A stretch of DNA of 41,931 nucleotides from Deltaproteobacteria bacterium UBA6601 (GCA_002433485.1 DJIF01000134.1:1-41931); one strand, 5' to 3'. Counted from the stretch's first letter, positions 1 through 9,776 are shown. The notes: generated by a model not told the origin, from the letters alone. A program made the numbers and translations.

Positions 1-3000
1 GTGTCATCGCATGTCAGGCTGCCAGCACTGGGGCTGCACTGCAGCCCGGCGCAGGTCGGGTCGGTGGCACAATCGCTATCAGCGCAGTCACTGGAGCCGT
101 CCAGATCGTTGTCGAGGCCGTCGTTGCAGTTCGTTTCCGGCTGACAGATTGTGGCGTTAGCACAGTCGCTGTCGTCGCAGTCGCTGGAGCCGTCCAGATC
201 ATTGTCGAGGCCGTCGATGCAGTTGAGTTCAGGCAGGCATTGAGCCTGAGCCGCGCAGTCCGGATCAGCACAGTCGGCAAAGCCGTCGGCGTCGTTGTCG
301 ATGAGATCGGAGCATGCGGTCTCGGGGCAAGCCAGATTACCCAGACAATCGCTGTCTGCACAGTCGATGTCGCCGTCTTGATCGTTGTCGACTCCATCAC
401 CGCACTCGGTCTCGCTCGATGGAGTGCAGGTTACTGTCATGGTGAAGTCTGAGACTGCGCCGTTCCAGCCGTCGATGACGATGTAGTAGGGCGTGCCGGA
501 GAACGCGTACCAGTCCATCTGCTCTGGCTGCGGTGGGGGGTTCCAGCCGGAAGCCTCGCAGTCATTCTCATCACAGCCATCGCTGTCCTGGACCAGCACC
601 ATGATGTCGAGGTCTTCGCTGAGGTCGGTCAGGGTGATGTCGATCAGACCATCGTCCTGAGGAGAGAACACCCAGGCTACTTCGGGGCCGCTCCAGCCTG
701 GTCCAAGCGGATTACCACAGAACTCCGTTTGCTGGTCAGTGCTGCCGGCCATGTCGTTGGAACCGGTGATCACGTCGCCGCAGCCGATGTTGCCGATGGG
801 ATTGCAGTCGCCCGTTGTAATGCATTCGGTGGCAGCGCTGCAGTCGTTGTCATCACAGTCGATGTCACCGTCGCCATCGTTATCGACGCTGTCATCACAG
901 TCGCTCTCACCGCTCGCGCAGCTGGGATCCGTGGCGCAGTCGCTGTCGTTGCAGTCAGTGAAGCTGTCAGCGTCGTCGTCAATGCCGTTGTTGCAGTTGG
1001 TCTCAGGACTAAGGGAGCAGGATGGGAGCGCGGCGCAGTCGGAATCATCGCAGTCGATATCACCGTCGCTGTCGTTGTCGAGGCCATCAAAGCAGTTGAC
1101 TTCGATGACGAAGATATTGCAGTTGGGATCAGCGACGCAGTCCACATCGGAGCAGTCGGTACGGCCATCCGCATCGTTATCGATGGAGTCGGCGCAGTTG
1201 GTCTCAGTGCCGGGTAGGTTGCACAGCGGGTCCGCGGCGCAGTCGCTGTCTGCGCAGTCGATGAGGTTGTCGCTGTCATCGTCGATCTGATTGCCGCAGT
1301 CGCTCTCCGTGGGCGGCGGCGCGCAGGCCGGATCGGCGCTGCAGTCGCTGTCTGCGCAGTCGGTTGCGCCATCCTGGTCGTTGTCTACGCCATCGGTGCA
1401 GGAGGTCTCGGAGCTGGGCGGTCCACAGTTTGGTGCTCCGACACAGTCGTCGTCTGCACAGTCGGTCAAACCGTCGAAGTCGTCGTCCAGACCATTGGAG
1501 CAGTCTTCAACGCCGGTACAGACACCGCCGCAGGTGACCTGATAGGTATTGGCGCAGATGGAGTCCCACAGGTTGTTGCAGCAGTAGGGGTCAGCAGCGC
1601 AGACGCAGTCTTCCCCTGGCTCATCGGAGCAGCCTGGGGTGCCGTTAGCAGTGCAGCAGTCGCCGCCGCCTGAGTCACAGGCCGGCTCGAAGGTACATTC
1701 TGCATCGTCGCAGTCCACTGCACCGTCACCGTCGTCGTCGATGCTGTTCTGGCAGTCCTCGACGTTCGGGTTAAGGCAGATCGGGTCGGCGAAACAGTCG
1801 GCATCATCACAGTCGACCAGTCCGTCGCCGTCGTCATCGAGGTTGTTGTTGCACTGCTCAACGCCGGGTCCCTGGCAAGCTGGCGAGGCGGCGCAGTCAC
1901 CATCATTGCAGTCAGTCAGGCCATCGCTGTCGTCATCAAGGTTGTTTTCGCAGTCCAACTCGACGGTTGGTCCCAGGCAGTTGGGATCGAGCAGGCAATC
2001 ACTGTCGTCGCAGTCCGTAGCACCATCCAGGTCGTCGTCAAAGCTGTTGTCGCAGTCCCCCTCGGTGCTGGGGATCTGGCACTGAGGATCGATGAAGCAG
2101 TCGGCGTCGTCGCAATCGACCAGTCCATCGCTGTCGTCGTCGATGCCATCGTCGCAGATCGTTTCGGTTTCCGGACCGCTACAGGTACCACCGCAGGAAT
2201 TGCTGAAGAGATCGATGCAGATGGCATCCCATGCACCCTCACAGCAGAACGCGTCGATAGCGCAGACGCAGTCTTCACCCAGGTTGTTGTCACAGCCCGG
2301 GGTGCCGTTGTTGGCACAGCAGTCGCCATCGCCATAGTCGCACCCTGGGAACAGGTTGCAGTCTTCGATGTCATCGCAGTCGGTGTCTGCATCGCCGTCG
2401 TTGTCGACGCCATCGTTACAGATCTCGGGCACTCCACTGCAGTTCGGCGCGCCAATGCATTCGTCGTCATTGCAGTCGACCAGTCCATCGCCGTCGTTGT
2501 CGATGTTGTCTTCGCAGTCGAATTCGCTGGTGGGTCCTGCCGGACAGTCCAGGCTCAGCGAGAAGTTGGAGATAGCGTCGTCCCAGCCGTCTACTGCAAT
2601 GATGTAGGTAGTGTCAGTAAAGGCCTGGAAAGTGACCGTCTCGGGCTGTGCTCCTGGTCGCCAGTGGTCGTCGGATGTCACACAGAACTCGGGGCTGCAG
2701 GAGTCTTCCTGCTCTGCGGCTGGGTTGGAGAGCAAGACCATGAGGTCCAGATCGGCGGTGAGGTCGTCGAGGCGAACCTCTACATCGCCGCTCACAGCAG
2801 GGCTGAAGGCAAAAGCAATCTCTGGCCCGGTCCAGCCATCCAGGCCTTCATCGCACCAGTCCTCCACCAGCTGGGTGCTGCCCGAGTCGTTGTTGGCACT
2901 GTTCACCTCGCTGCCGGGCTGGCAACTGAGCGTTGAGTCCAGCGGTTGACAGCCGCCGCTGCCGCCGCAGTCTGGGTCGCCGTTGCAGTCGCTGTCTTCG

Positions 3001-4295
3001 CAGTCGAAGTCGCCATCGCCATCGTTATCCAGGCCGTCGCTACAGTCCTCTTCAATGTCTGGGTCACTGGCGCACTCAATGCTCAGCTCATAGGTCCCGG
3101 CGGCGCCATCCCAGCCGTCCACTACGATAAAGAACAGTTGGCCGGGCTCGGCTTCGAGAATGACGGTCTCTTCTTCCTGTTCCGGGGGGCCCCAGGAGGT
3201 GCCGATGCACTCGGTGGGATCACAGGTTACTCCTCCCTCGGTCTCCTCGTCCTCGGCCCCAATCAGTACCGTGAGGTCCAGATCCCAGCCGTCATCCGGG
3301 TCACCCGGTCCGCCGGGGCTCGGTGCTTGGATGCGCCGAGCTGTCACCTCAAATGCGCCGGCTCGCTGAGTGAAGAAGGACCAGATGTGCTCCGGACCAT
3401 CCCATCCTCCCGAATCCGAGTCGCAGTACTGGTCGAATTGGTTCTGTCCCGTCTCGGTGCTGTCGATGGTGCTGATATCGCAGCCAAGCTCACCTTGTGG
3501 GCTGCAGCCCACCACCTTCACGCAGTCGGGCGAAAGGCTGCAGTCGGAGTCATCGCAGTCGATCAATCCGTCGCCATCGTTGTCGATGCCGTCGTCACAT
3601 AGCTCAATGGGGTCTTCGCTGCAGTCCGGGTGGTCTCTGCAGTCTGGGTCCTCGCAGTCGGTGAGCTGGTCGCCGTCGTTATCCTCGCCATCGGTGCAGT
3701 CCTCGCTGCCCGGGGCACAGCCAGGAAAGGTCAGGCAGTCCGGGTCTTCGCAGTCGATGAGTTGGTCATCGTCGTTGTCGACTCCGTCCGCGCAGTCCTC
3801 AAAGCTGGCGTCCGTGTCGCCGGTGCCGGTGAGGACTACCGTGGCGAAGGCTTCGGTGCTCGCCGGTGCATCTCGACCGCATCCGCTGCTGCAGCCGCCA
3901 CCACCGATTTCGTAGTCAAGCATCCACAGCTGCGCAGTGAGGGTGGCCTCATAGGTGACCGCTTCAAGGGGGCTAAAGAACACCTGCAGGTCAATGCTCT
4001 CGCCTGGAGCCAGCTCCAGCGGCATCAAGACCCCTTGCGGGGGCATCCAGGAGAAGCGCTCCGCCGCACCTGCTTCGGCAGCGCTTATGGAGATGCGGGT
4101 TAATTGATAGGTGGCCCCGCTGCTGTTGGTGAGGCGGAGTGCAGCTGAGTTGACCAGACCGGGAACCGTATTCGGTGCGGTAAAGCTGTCTGGCGTGAAG
4201 CTGAGGGGCTCAGGAGCGCCGCCATCCTGACAGCCCTGCAGCCCTAGGGCGCAGAGCAGTGTCGCTGCGGCAAAGAGTCGGAGAGGCAGCTTCAT
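1..4295 (-). CDS. Giant Cys/Asp-repeat lipoprotein with PPC-like domains (C-terminus beyond window)
   Basis: An uninterrupted minus-strand frame gives 1431 residues and is still open at base 1. The ATG at 4295 follows a good Shine-Dalgarno (AGGAG at 4305-4301). Residues 1-22 form a lipoprotein signal ending LGLQGC, with Cys22 as the predicted lipidated residue, so it is probably an outer-membrane or surface lipoprotein. After about 180 residues come 22 copies of a roughly 28-residue unit of the form C-x4-D-x-D-x-D-G-x2-D-C-x-D-x-D-C-x(4-5)-C. They are interrupted by three beta-rich modules ending in a V-(V/I)-D-G-W-(D/N) signature, resembling bacterial pre-peptidase C-terminal (PPC) domains, and by two Cys-rich modules of the NGTPGC...VCA type. 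The acidic units resemble calcium-binding DxDxDG loops. Calcium-stiffened, disulfide-rich surface stalk is an inference; no catalytic domain is visible. It is divergent from citrate synthase. Confidence 0.85.
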   Translation of the reverse strand, partial: MKLPLRLFAAATLLCALGLQGCQDGGAPEPLSFTPDSFTAPNTVPGLVNSAALRLTNSSGATYQLTRISISAAEAGAAERFSWMPPQGVLMPLELAPGESIDLQVFFSPLEAVTYEATLTAQLWMLDYEIGGGGCSSGCGRDAPASTEAFATVVLTGTGDTDASFEDCADGVDNDDDQLIDCEDPDCLTFPGCAPGSEDCTDGEDNDGDQLTDCEDPDCRDHPDCSEDPIELCDDGIDNDGDGLIDCDDSDCSLSPDCVKVVGCSPQGELGCDISTIDSTETGQNQFDQYCDSDSGGWDGPEHIWSFFTQRAGAFEVTARRIQAPSPGGPGDPDDGWDLDLTVLIGAEDEETEGGVTCDPTECIGTSWGPPEQEEETVILEAEPGQLFFIVVDGWDGAAGTYELSIECASDPDIEEDCSDGLDNDGDGDFDCEDSDCNGDPDCGGSGGCQPLDSTLSCQPGSEVNSANNDSGSTQLVEDWCDEGLDGWTGPEIAFAFSPAVSGDVEVRLDDLTADLDLMVLLSNPAAEQEDSCSPEFCVTSDDHWRPGAQPETVTFQAFTDTTYIIAVDGWDDAISNFSLSLDCPAGPTSEFDCEDNIDNDGDGLVDCNDDECIGAPNCSGVPEICNDGVDNDGDADTDCDDIEDCNLFPGCDYGDGDCCANNGTPGCDNNLGEDCVCAIDAFCCEGAWDAICIDLFSNSCGGTCSGPETETICDDGIDDDSDGLVDCDDADCFIDPQCQIPSTEGDCDNSFDDDLDGATDCDDSDCLLDPNCLGPTVELDCENNLDDDSDGLTDCNDGDCAASPACQGPGVEQCNNNLDDDGDGLVDCDDADCFADPICLNPNVEDCQNSIDDDGDGAVDCDDAECTFEPACDSGGGDCCTANGTPGCSDEPGEDCVCAADPYCCNNLWDSICANTYQVTCGGVCTGVEDCSNGLDDDFDGLTDCADDDCVGAPNCGPPSSETSCTDGVDNDQDGATDCADSDCSADPACAPPPTESDCGNQIDDDSDNLIDCADSDCAADPLCNLPGTETNCADSIDNDADGRTDCSDVDCVADPNCNIFVIEVNCFDGLDNDSDGDIDCDDSDCAALPSCSLSPETNCNNGIDDDADSFTDCNDSDCATDPSCASGESDCDDSVDNDGDGDIDCDDNDCSAATECITTGDCNPIGNIGCGDVITGSNDMAGSTDQQTEFCGNPLGPGWSGPEVAWVFSPQDDGLIDITLTDLSEDLDIMVLVQDSDGCDENDCEASGWNPPPQPEQMDWYAFSGTPYYIVIDGWNGAVSDFTMTVTCTPSSETECGDGVDNDQDGDIDCADSDCLGNLACPETACSDLIDNDADGFADCADPDCAAQAQCLPELNCIDGLDNDLDGSSDCDDSDCANATICQPETNCNDGLDNDLDGSSDCADSDCATDPTCAGLQCSPSAGSLTCDD

Positions 4296-4657
4296 CGGAT
4301 CTCCTGAGGGGCCAGTTCGGGTGGTTTCAGCGACAACACGGAGGTGAGCCCATGCATGCTACCCGTGCTGGTACTCGGGAGCTAGCATTCCAATCATCAT
4401 GCGGCGTTGTGCTGGCTTCGTCGCGGGAATCTTCGCACCCGGCTGTGCATCCGATGGATGCTCGCCGGGCTGCTGGCGCCGGGGGTGGCTATGGTGCTGG
4501 GTATTGCTCAGCTGGCCGGCCGCTGGCTGCCAACAGTGGTTACATCCCGTACGTATGAGTGCCTCTGGGGCTTGCTCTATAGGGGCGCGATCGATACCAT
4601 GCTGGGCCCTTAGAAAGGGGCCGAACAAGGCCCTGTCCAGCCCGAGGAAGCGAGGCC
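4296..4657. other. Intergenic region between divergent genes
   Basis: These 362 bases separate the giant lipoprotein gene (-) from citrate synthase (+). Short open frames exist but none has both a convincing start and protein-like composition. Only the two ribosome binding sites at its ends are recognisable: AGGAG at 4301-4305 for the minus gene and GAGGAAG at about 4644-4650 for the plus gene. Promoters for both directions presumably lie here, but I see no clear -35/-10 pair. Confidence 0.6.
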
Positions 4658-5812
4658 ATGAGCGACCCCAACGAAGTCCTTTTTCAGATTACGCGAAAGC
4701 ACCTTAATTCGGGCCTGCGTGGCTATCCGGTGGGAACTTGTTGGACTTCCAAGGTCGATCCTAACGAAGGGGTCTCTTATGTCGGGCACCCGATCGCTGA
4801 GCTGGCCTATCTGGACCCAGAGGCGGTTGTCTTTCTGCTGCATAACAAGCGCATCCCCGGGGACGCCGAACTGACAGCTTTTAAGGCGGATCTTGCAGCC
4901 CGAGCCACTGTCGATCCGCGGGTTCTTGAACTGCTCGCTCAGTTGCCCAAAGACGGCCATCCAATGGAATGGCTGTGTGCCGGCTTGCTCTACCTGGGAA
5001 TGACCGGGCGCAGCGGCGATTATGCTGAAGACGCACTCAACCTGGTGGCGCGAAGCCCAGAACTGGTAGCGGCGATCTTCCGTCTTCGCGGGGGATGGGG
5101 AGATCCGATTCCGTCTCGGCCGGAACTCGGCCTGATCGAGAACTTCGTGCACATGTTGGGGATGCCCGGTGCCGATCCCGCCCGGCTGGTCCAGTTGATG
5201 CGGACCTTCTACGTCCTGCACATGGACCACGGCGGCGGCAATCTCTCTACCTTCACCGGTAAGGCAGTGGCCTCGGGCCTTGCCGATATGTACACCGCCA
5301 TGGCGGCTGCTATGGGCGGGCTTTCCGGGCCCCGCCATGGCCGGGCCAATCAGGACTGTCTCAACTTTGTTCGTAAGGTCGGCTCTGCTGAGCCTGCCGA
5401 TATTGAACGTTTCCTCCGTGATGCTCTGGCCAACAAGGAACTGATTTTCGGTTTTGGTCATGCGGTGCTTCGTGCTGAGGATCCCCGCGCAACGATTCAG
5501 TACGCCCTTGGTGAAAAGATCTGCCCCGATGATCCGCTGTTCAGGACTGCGGCGGCGATGCGCGGAGTGGCTGTGGAAGTCCTCAGCGAGAATCCCAAGA
5601 TTTCAAATCCTTACCCTAACGTGGATGCTGTATCAGGAACTCTGCTGAACGCGACCGGTTTTACGGAGAGTGACTACTACACAGTTCTGTTCGGCCTCTC
5701 CCGGGTGGTGGGTATTAGCGCTCAGATCGTCGATGAGCGGCTCAAGATGAGAGACGGTAAGGGGATTCCTATTTATCGATGCTCTTTCAAGGCAGAGAAC
5801 CAGCAGCGCTGA
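4658..5812 (+). CDS. gltA: Citrate synthase
   Basis: Condenses acetyl-CoA with oxaloacetate to citrate, the entry step of the TCA cycle, in the cytoplasm. The 384-residue product has the family's catalytic triad: His227 in GPRHGRANQ, His268 in FGFGHAVLRAEDPRA and Asp323 in NPYPNVDAVSG. The length and C-terminal motif suggest the shorter citrate synthase type rather than the hexameric NADH-regulated type, but that is inference. ATG at 4658 is preceded by GAGGAAG. A methylcitrate synthase role cannot be excluded from sequence alone, but no prp genes are nearby. The gene stands first in a run of plus-strand genes with unrelated functions. Confidence 0.93.
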   Translation: MSDPNEVLFQITRKHLNSGLRGYPVGTCWTSKVDPNEGVSYVGHPIAELAYLDPEAVVFLLHNKRIPGDAELTAFKADLAARATVDPRVLELLAQLPKDGHPMEWLCAGLLYLGMTGRSGDYAEDALNLVARSPELVAAIFRLRGGWGDPIPSRPELGLIENFVHMLGMPGADPARLVQLMRTFYVLHMDHGGGNLSTFTGKAVASGLADMYTAMAAAMGGLSGPRHGRANQDCLNFVRKVGSAEPADIERFLRDALANKELIFGFGHAVLRAEDPRATIQYALGEKICPDDPLFRTAAAMRGVAVEVLSENPKISNPYPNVDAVSGTLLNATGFTESDYYTVLFGLSRVVGISAQIVDERLKMRDGKGIPIYRCSFKAENQQR

Positions 5813-5885
5813 GAACTCTGCTGGGCCTTCTGGCAGGTCGCCTGGGCGGCCTTGCTGCCCTTGAGTTATCTGCGGCATTTCACTC

Positions 5886-6791
5886 TTGACGAGGTCCCTC
5901 TACGAACACTTTTTCGTGGCTACGGAAGACGGCTGGTCCCTTGAGGTCTTGTGTCTTCCTGCTCAGGGCGAACGACGCGGCGTGTTGTTGGCCGGCCACG
6001 CGATGATGGTGGACCGTCGTTCTCTTGATCGTCCTGAAGGAGCAGGAATGCTCTCCTATTTTGCCTCGCAGGGATGGGAGGTCCTGGCTCCAGACCTACG
6101 GGGCCGGGGAGCTTCGGGTCCATCGGTTTCTGCGGGTGGGACCTGGAGCTATGAGGATCTGGTGCGCTTTGATCTGCCTGCCTGTGTTGCTGCAGCATGC
6201 GAACGGGCAGGTAGCCTGCCCGTTGTGGTTCTTGGCCACTCTTTGAGCGGGCATGTGTCTATCGCGGCTGCTGGAGCGGGGCTCTATCAGCGACTTCCTG
6301 ATGCCCATGTGTTGCTCTCTGCCAACATGTGGGGGCCGACTCTTGAGCCGGGCTGGTGCATGCGTTTGCTTAAGGGTCTGTCGATCAGGCTGCTATCACT
6401 GGTTTGTGCGCTGGCTGGTTGCTTCCCAGCCAGGCGGCTGCGGGTCGGTCCGGTCGATGAGGCACAGCCCTATATTCAGGACTTGATCCGGTTCTGGCGG
6501 CAGGATCATTGGGCCACAGGAGATGGCAGCATTGATTATCTCTCTGGGATGGGGCGGGTCGCGGGTCCAGTACTGGCCTTGGTCGGGCGGGCAGACCGTT
6601 TCCTCGCCCATTGCGATGGTGCTCGAGTATGGAGTTCCCGGATTGGTGCCGGTGGTGCTGACTTTCGGGTTGTCGGAAGAGGTGATTGGGGACTCGACTT
6701 TGATCCTGATCACATGGAGTTGGTCACCGATCGGCGCTGCCTGCCGCTGTGGCAGGAAATTCACCGGTGGCTGCTGGGGCGCTTGTCTTGA
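5886..6791 (+). CDS. Alpha/beta hydrolase
   Basis: A 301-residue serine hydrolase of the alpha/beta fold. The nucleophile elbow is GHSLSGH (Ser119), followed by a likely acid Asp237 (GRADRF) and His276 (DPDHMEL), in the canonical order. The segment GRGASGP near residue 80 matches the oxyanion/lid-entry region of lipase and esterase-like members. No signal peptide is seen, so it is probably cytoplasmic. The central residues 155-180 are hydrophobic and may form a lid. The frame opens with TTG at 5886 and lacks a strong ribosome binding site, so the start is uncertain by a few codons. Substrate unknown; it follows citrate synthase by 73 bases and may be co-transcribed. Confidence 0.85.
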   Translation: MTRSLYEHFFVATEDGWSLEVLCLPAQGERRGVLLAGHAMMVDRRSLDRPEGAGMLSYFASQGWEVLAPDLRGRGASGPSVSAGGTWSYEDLVRFDLPACVAAACERAGSLPVVVLGHSLSGHVSIAAAGAGLYQRLPDAHVLLSANMWGPTLEPGWCMRLLKGLSIRLLSLVCALAGCFPARRLRVGPVDEAQPYIQDLIRFWRQDHWATGDGSIDYLSGMGRVAGPVLALVGRADRFLAHCDGARVWSSRIGAGGADFRVVGRGDWGLDFDPDHMELVTDRRCLPLWQEIHRWLLGRLS

Positions 6792-6849
6792 TCCTGATAG
6801 CTGTTGGCCCCTTCCCCGCGAGCCTCGCTCCGTGTATTGAAAGGTACAG

Positions 6850-8043
6850 ATGAGCATCCGTCCTGATCCCCACCGTTCGATCCGCGTTGGCCCGTCTCGC
6901 TCCCGGCCGATGGGTCTATATTTGGTTCTTGGCCTGTCTTTATTGGGCAACCTCTACTTTGTGTTCAGTTGGCAGCCCAAGCAGCCGCCTACCGAAGTCT
7001 CCTCTGACCTGCAGGACGGCCTTACAGCGGTAGCCGTGCGGGCGGCTCGGACCGCAGCCGAACAGGATGCCAGTGGCCCAGCTGAAGCCGCAGAGGTTGC
7101 CACTGAGAAAGAGGTCGGCAGTGAGGTGACCGCGCCGTCGCCGACCGGTACAGCTCAGCAAGTGGAGCAGCCTGAGTCGCCGCCGCCAAGCGTCGAACCA
7201 TCCGTCAATGAGCTAACTCCTGCTGGTGGAGAGGTGAAGCCTAAGCCGAGTTCGCTGCCGGCCGGCGCTCGCTCCATCAAGGTCCTGGTCGAAGGGCCGA
7301 TCTCCAGGGGGTTTGAGAAGGCCGTCGGAGGCTCCGGCGTCCGGCTCGCGATGGTCGCTTCGCGACTACTGGTGTGGAATCTGAACCTGACCAGGGATCC
7401 TCGTAAAGGGGATACCATCGATCTCATCTACACCATGGGTGAGGGCAGTGAAGGCATTGTGATCCACGCGTTGCGCTATCGAAGTCAGAAGTTCTCGCGC
7501 AGCTTTGAGGCCTATCGCTATCAGCCTGAAGGCAGAGCCTATGCGAGCTATTTTGATGAGCAGGGCCGGGAGGTCCCGGCTCGTCTCAGGGATTCGCCGA
7601 TCGCCAGTTATCAGGAGATCACCTCACTGATTGGCGATGGTCGTGGCCATCAGGGGATGGACTTCAAGGCGCCGGTAGGAACGCCGATTCTCGCCCCTTG
7701 GGATGGTCAGATTCTGCGTAAGAACTGGAACTGGAAGTACAATGGCAACAGCCTCGAGCTGAGCTCCCACGACGGGCGACGCGTGGCTCGCTTTCTGCAC
7801 CTCGACAAACTGGCCGACGGCATTGGCTCTGGGGTCCGGGTAAAGAAGGGGCAGCGTCTTGCTGATAGCGGTAACACTGGTCGCTCTTTCGCCCCCCACC
7901 TGCATTATGAAATTAGTGACGGTAGCGGCCGCGTACTGGACCCGCTTGATGTGCACGAGACTCACCACCCTCGCCTGTCGGGGGCTGCCTTGCAGGGCTT
8001 CGAGGAGGTCATGACTAGGCTCGGCGCAGGTCTTGGGGACTGA
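6850..8043 (+). CDS. Membrane-anchored M23 (LytM) peptidase
   Basis: A 397-residue protein with a short basic N-terminus, one membrane helix at about residues 20-40, a low-complexity Ala/Glu/Pro linker (about 45-135), a middle beta-rich domain (about 140-255) and a C-terminal M23 metallopeptidase domain. The zinc ligands are visible: His267 and Asp271 in HQGMD, and His350/His352 in HLHYEI. All metal ligands are kept, so it may be an active peptidoglycan endopeptidase rather than an EnvC/NlpD-like activator. The topology puts the enzyme in the periplasm. AAAGG lies 7 bases before the ATG. The next gene starts 15 bases after the stop, suggesting one transcript. Confidence 0.88.
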   Translation: MSIRPDPHRSIRVGPSRSRPMGLYLVLGLSLLGNLYFVFSWQPKQPPTEVSSDLQDGLTAVAVRAARTAAEQDASGPAEAAEVATEKEVGSEVTAPSPTGTAQQVEQPESPPPSVEPSVNELTPAGGEVKPKPSSLPAGARSIKVLVEGPISRGFEKAVGGSGVRLAMVASRLLVWNLNLTRDPRKGDTIDLIYTMGEGSEGIVIHALRYRSQKFSRSFEAYRYQPEGRAYASYFDEQGREVPARLRDSPIASYQEITSLIGDGRGHQGMDFKAPVGTPILAPWDGQILRKNWNWKYNGNSLELSSHDGRRVARFLHLDKLADGIGSGVRVKKGQRLADSGNTGRSFAPHLHYEISDGSGRVLDPLDVHETHHPRLSGAALQGFEEVMTRLGAGLGD

Positions 8044-8058
8044 GGGGCTCCAGGCGCT

Positions 8059-9765
8059 TTGATTCTGCGGCCGCCACCGCTCTCGCTGCGCAGCATTCTG
8101 CTGCTTGCTCTGGCTGTGGCCGCGCTGTTGCGGGTGCTTGTTAACCTGGCTGCCCCAACCCAACTCCATCATCCGGAAGAGTTTGTAAATCTGCGGCTGT
8201 CGGCTGCCTTGCTCGGCGGTTACCCCGACGAGGCAGGGCTGTTGCCTGAATTCCCAGCGGCTCCTCCGGGCAGTGAAGCGTCGCTGGCCCCTAGCCTGTT
8301 CGACTATCAGTATCAGGATTGGGATGGCGGCACCCTGGTGGTGGCGGTGGTCCTGGTGCCAATCGCTGCGGTTTTGGGCTTGAGCGTTGCGGCGGTGAAG
8401 TCGGGTGCAATGCTCTGGGCCCTGGCGGTGATTGCCTCCTGGGTCCTGCTGTTTGCTCGGCTCTACGGACGTCGTGGTGCGATGCTCGCTGCCCTCTGTT
8501 TTGTGGCGACACCAGTGCCCTATTTGCTGCAGAGTTGCATTCATTGGGGAAACCACGTTGAGTCTGCCTTGTTTGTGCCCCTGGGTCTGCTCGCACTGAT
8601 CCTGGTGATGGAGGCCTCGCAGCCACGTAGGGTCCTGTTGTGGAGTGTTGTCCTTGGCCTGGTGTTTGGCTTTGCCAGTTGGTTCTCGCTCCTCAACCTC
8701 ACTCCAGCGTTATTGACTCTGGTAGCGCTGGCGCTGCTCTCCGGGCGGCAGGCACCAGTGCGGTTGTTCTGCTTTGCAGTGGGCTTTACAGCCGGCTTCT
8801 CGCCGTGGTTTGGACGTAATGACTTCGGTATCTTTGGGGACGAACTGGTGCATGGCCAGAGCCTGGTCGATGTGTTTTCAGGAGTACTGTCCTACGGTTG
8901 GGGTCCGGCTGACCTGTGGGACCTTTTGACCGGCTATCCACGGTTCTTTGATTGGAGTATTCACGGTCTATGGCAGGTGCCGGAGGCTGTGCTCTGGCCT
9001 CTTGATCGCTTGACCCGTATTACAGTCCTGCTATGCGGGCTGTTGGCCCTGCTTGATGCGGCCCGGTCGTCCCTGGCTGTGGATGGCTCCAGCGGCAGAC
9101 TTCGTTTTGGCGTACTCCTAGTAATTAGCCTATCTGCGCTTGCCATGCCGATTTTGCTGGCCTCGCAGGGTGAGCACAGTGACCGCCGCCTTGGACCGAT
9201 CTATCCGCTGCTTTGGGCGCTCCTCGCGGCGGGTGTGGCCAGCAGCTGGCTCCGGCCTCGCCTGCGTTGGTTGCTCGGTGGGCTGGTGGCTACGGTGTTG
9301 GTGGCCAACATCAGCGCTACGATGGGCCTGATCTCTTCCTGGGATCGCCCGGCTGATCGGCTCCGCCCGTGGCAGCACTTCGCGCTGCCAGCAGCTGAGC
9401 CGCGGTCGCGCATTGAAGCTTGTGTACCTCATCTTGCAGCCCATCAGGTCGCGCCACTGAATGCGGCTCTGAAGACGCTCTATGCGGGGAGCCGTTCTGG
9501 CGGGCTTGAAGAACTGCAGGGTATCTGTCGGGCCTTTGCAGGTAGAGGGACTTTCCTACAGAGGCCGAGCGCCGACTGCCCTGAGCGCGGGGAGATCGAT
9601 ATCATGGAGCTTTGGCTGGTTGACGATCTGGCCGAGGCTCGGGCCCTTGGCAGAGGACTCGCAATCCGCTGTAGCCAGGGTCTTAGTGAGCTCGGCGGTG
9701 TCTGCGACGAAGTGAATGGTGCTGAGCTACGGGAGGCCTGCAGGCAAGGCCTCACAGAGAACTGA
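8059..9765 (+). CDS. Polytopic membrane protein, GT-C glycosyltransferase-like
   Basis: A 568-residue protein with about ten predicted membrane helices over residues 1-420 and a soluble Cys-containing C-terminal part (about 425-568). The first helix is followed by a loop rich in His, Glu and Asp (HHPEEFVNLR, residues 36-45), the place where ArnT/PMT-type GT-C glycosyltransferases carry catalytic acidic residues. That is the basis for the tentative family call; no other specific motif was recognised. The start is TTG at 8059 with GAGGGG upstream. It is likely co-transcribed with the M23 peptidase gene, which would fit a cell-envelope role. Confidence 0.65.
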   Translation: MILRPPPLSLRSILLLALAVAALLRVLVNLAAPTQLHHPEEFVNLRLSAALLGGYPDEAGLLPEFPAAPPGSEASLAPSLFDYQYQDWDGGTLVVAVVLVPIAAVLGLSVAAVKSGAMLWALAVIASWVLLFARLYGRRGAMLAALCFVATPVPYLLQSCIHWGNHVESALFVPLGLLALILVMEASQPRRVLLWSVVLGLVFGFASWFSLLNLTPALLTLVALALLSGRQAPVRLFCFAVGFTAGFSPWFGRNDFGIFGDELVHGQSLVDVFSGVLSYGWGPADLWDLLTGYPRFFDWSIHGLWQVPEAVLWPLDRLTRITVLLCGLLALLDAARSSLAVDGSSGRLRFGVLLVISLSALAMPILLASQGEHSDRRLGPIYPLLWALLAAGVASSWLRPRLRWLLGGLVATVLVANISATMGLISSWDRPADRLRPWQHFALPAAEPRSRIEACVPHLAAHQVAPLNAALKTLYAGSRSGGLEELQGICRAFAGRGTFLQRPSADCPERGEIDIMELWLVDDLAEARALGRGLAIRCSQGLSELGGVCDEVNGAELREACRQGLTEN

Positions 9766-9776
9766 ACTCCTCAGTT
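9760..9776. terminator. Possible bidirectional hairpin between convergent genes
   Basis: Perfect 6-bp arms AACTGA and TCAGTT flank a 5-base loop ACTCC. The hairpin overlaps the stop codons of the two converging genes. The stem is short and there is no strong U-tract in either direction, so termination activity is uncertain. Confidence 0.3.

Noticed and set aside
1..2600. Repetitive DNA that might suggest a CRISPR array
   Set aside because: The repeats are coding, vary in sequence, are spaced at about 84 bases with no constant direct repeat, and keep the reading frame throughout.
240..3915. Many plus-strand open frames of 60-218 codons with Ser/Gln/Val-rich low-complexity products
   Set aside because: They are antisense shadows of the minus-strand Cys/Asp repeats, whose GAC/TGC-rich codons leave the other frames open. 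They have no ribosome binding sites and no domain-like sequence.
4407..4613. A 68-codon frame with a hydrophobic segment in the first intergenic region
   Set aside because: TTG start without Shine-Dalgarno, Arg/Trp-rich composition unlike its neighbours, and no similarity to known small membrane proteins.
4610..5461. A 283-codon minus-strand frame
   Set aside because: It is antisense to citrate synthase, which has its full catalytic triad; the antisense product is low in recognisable features.
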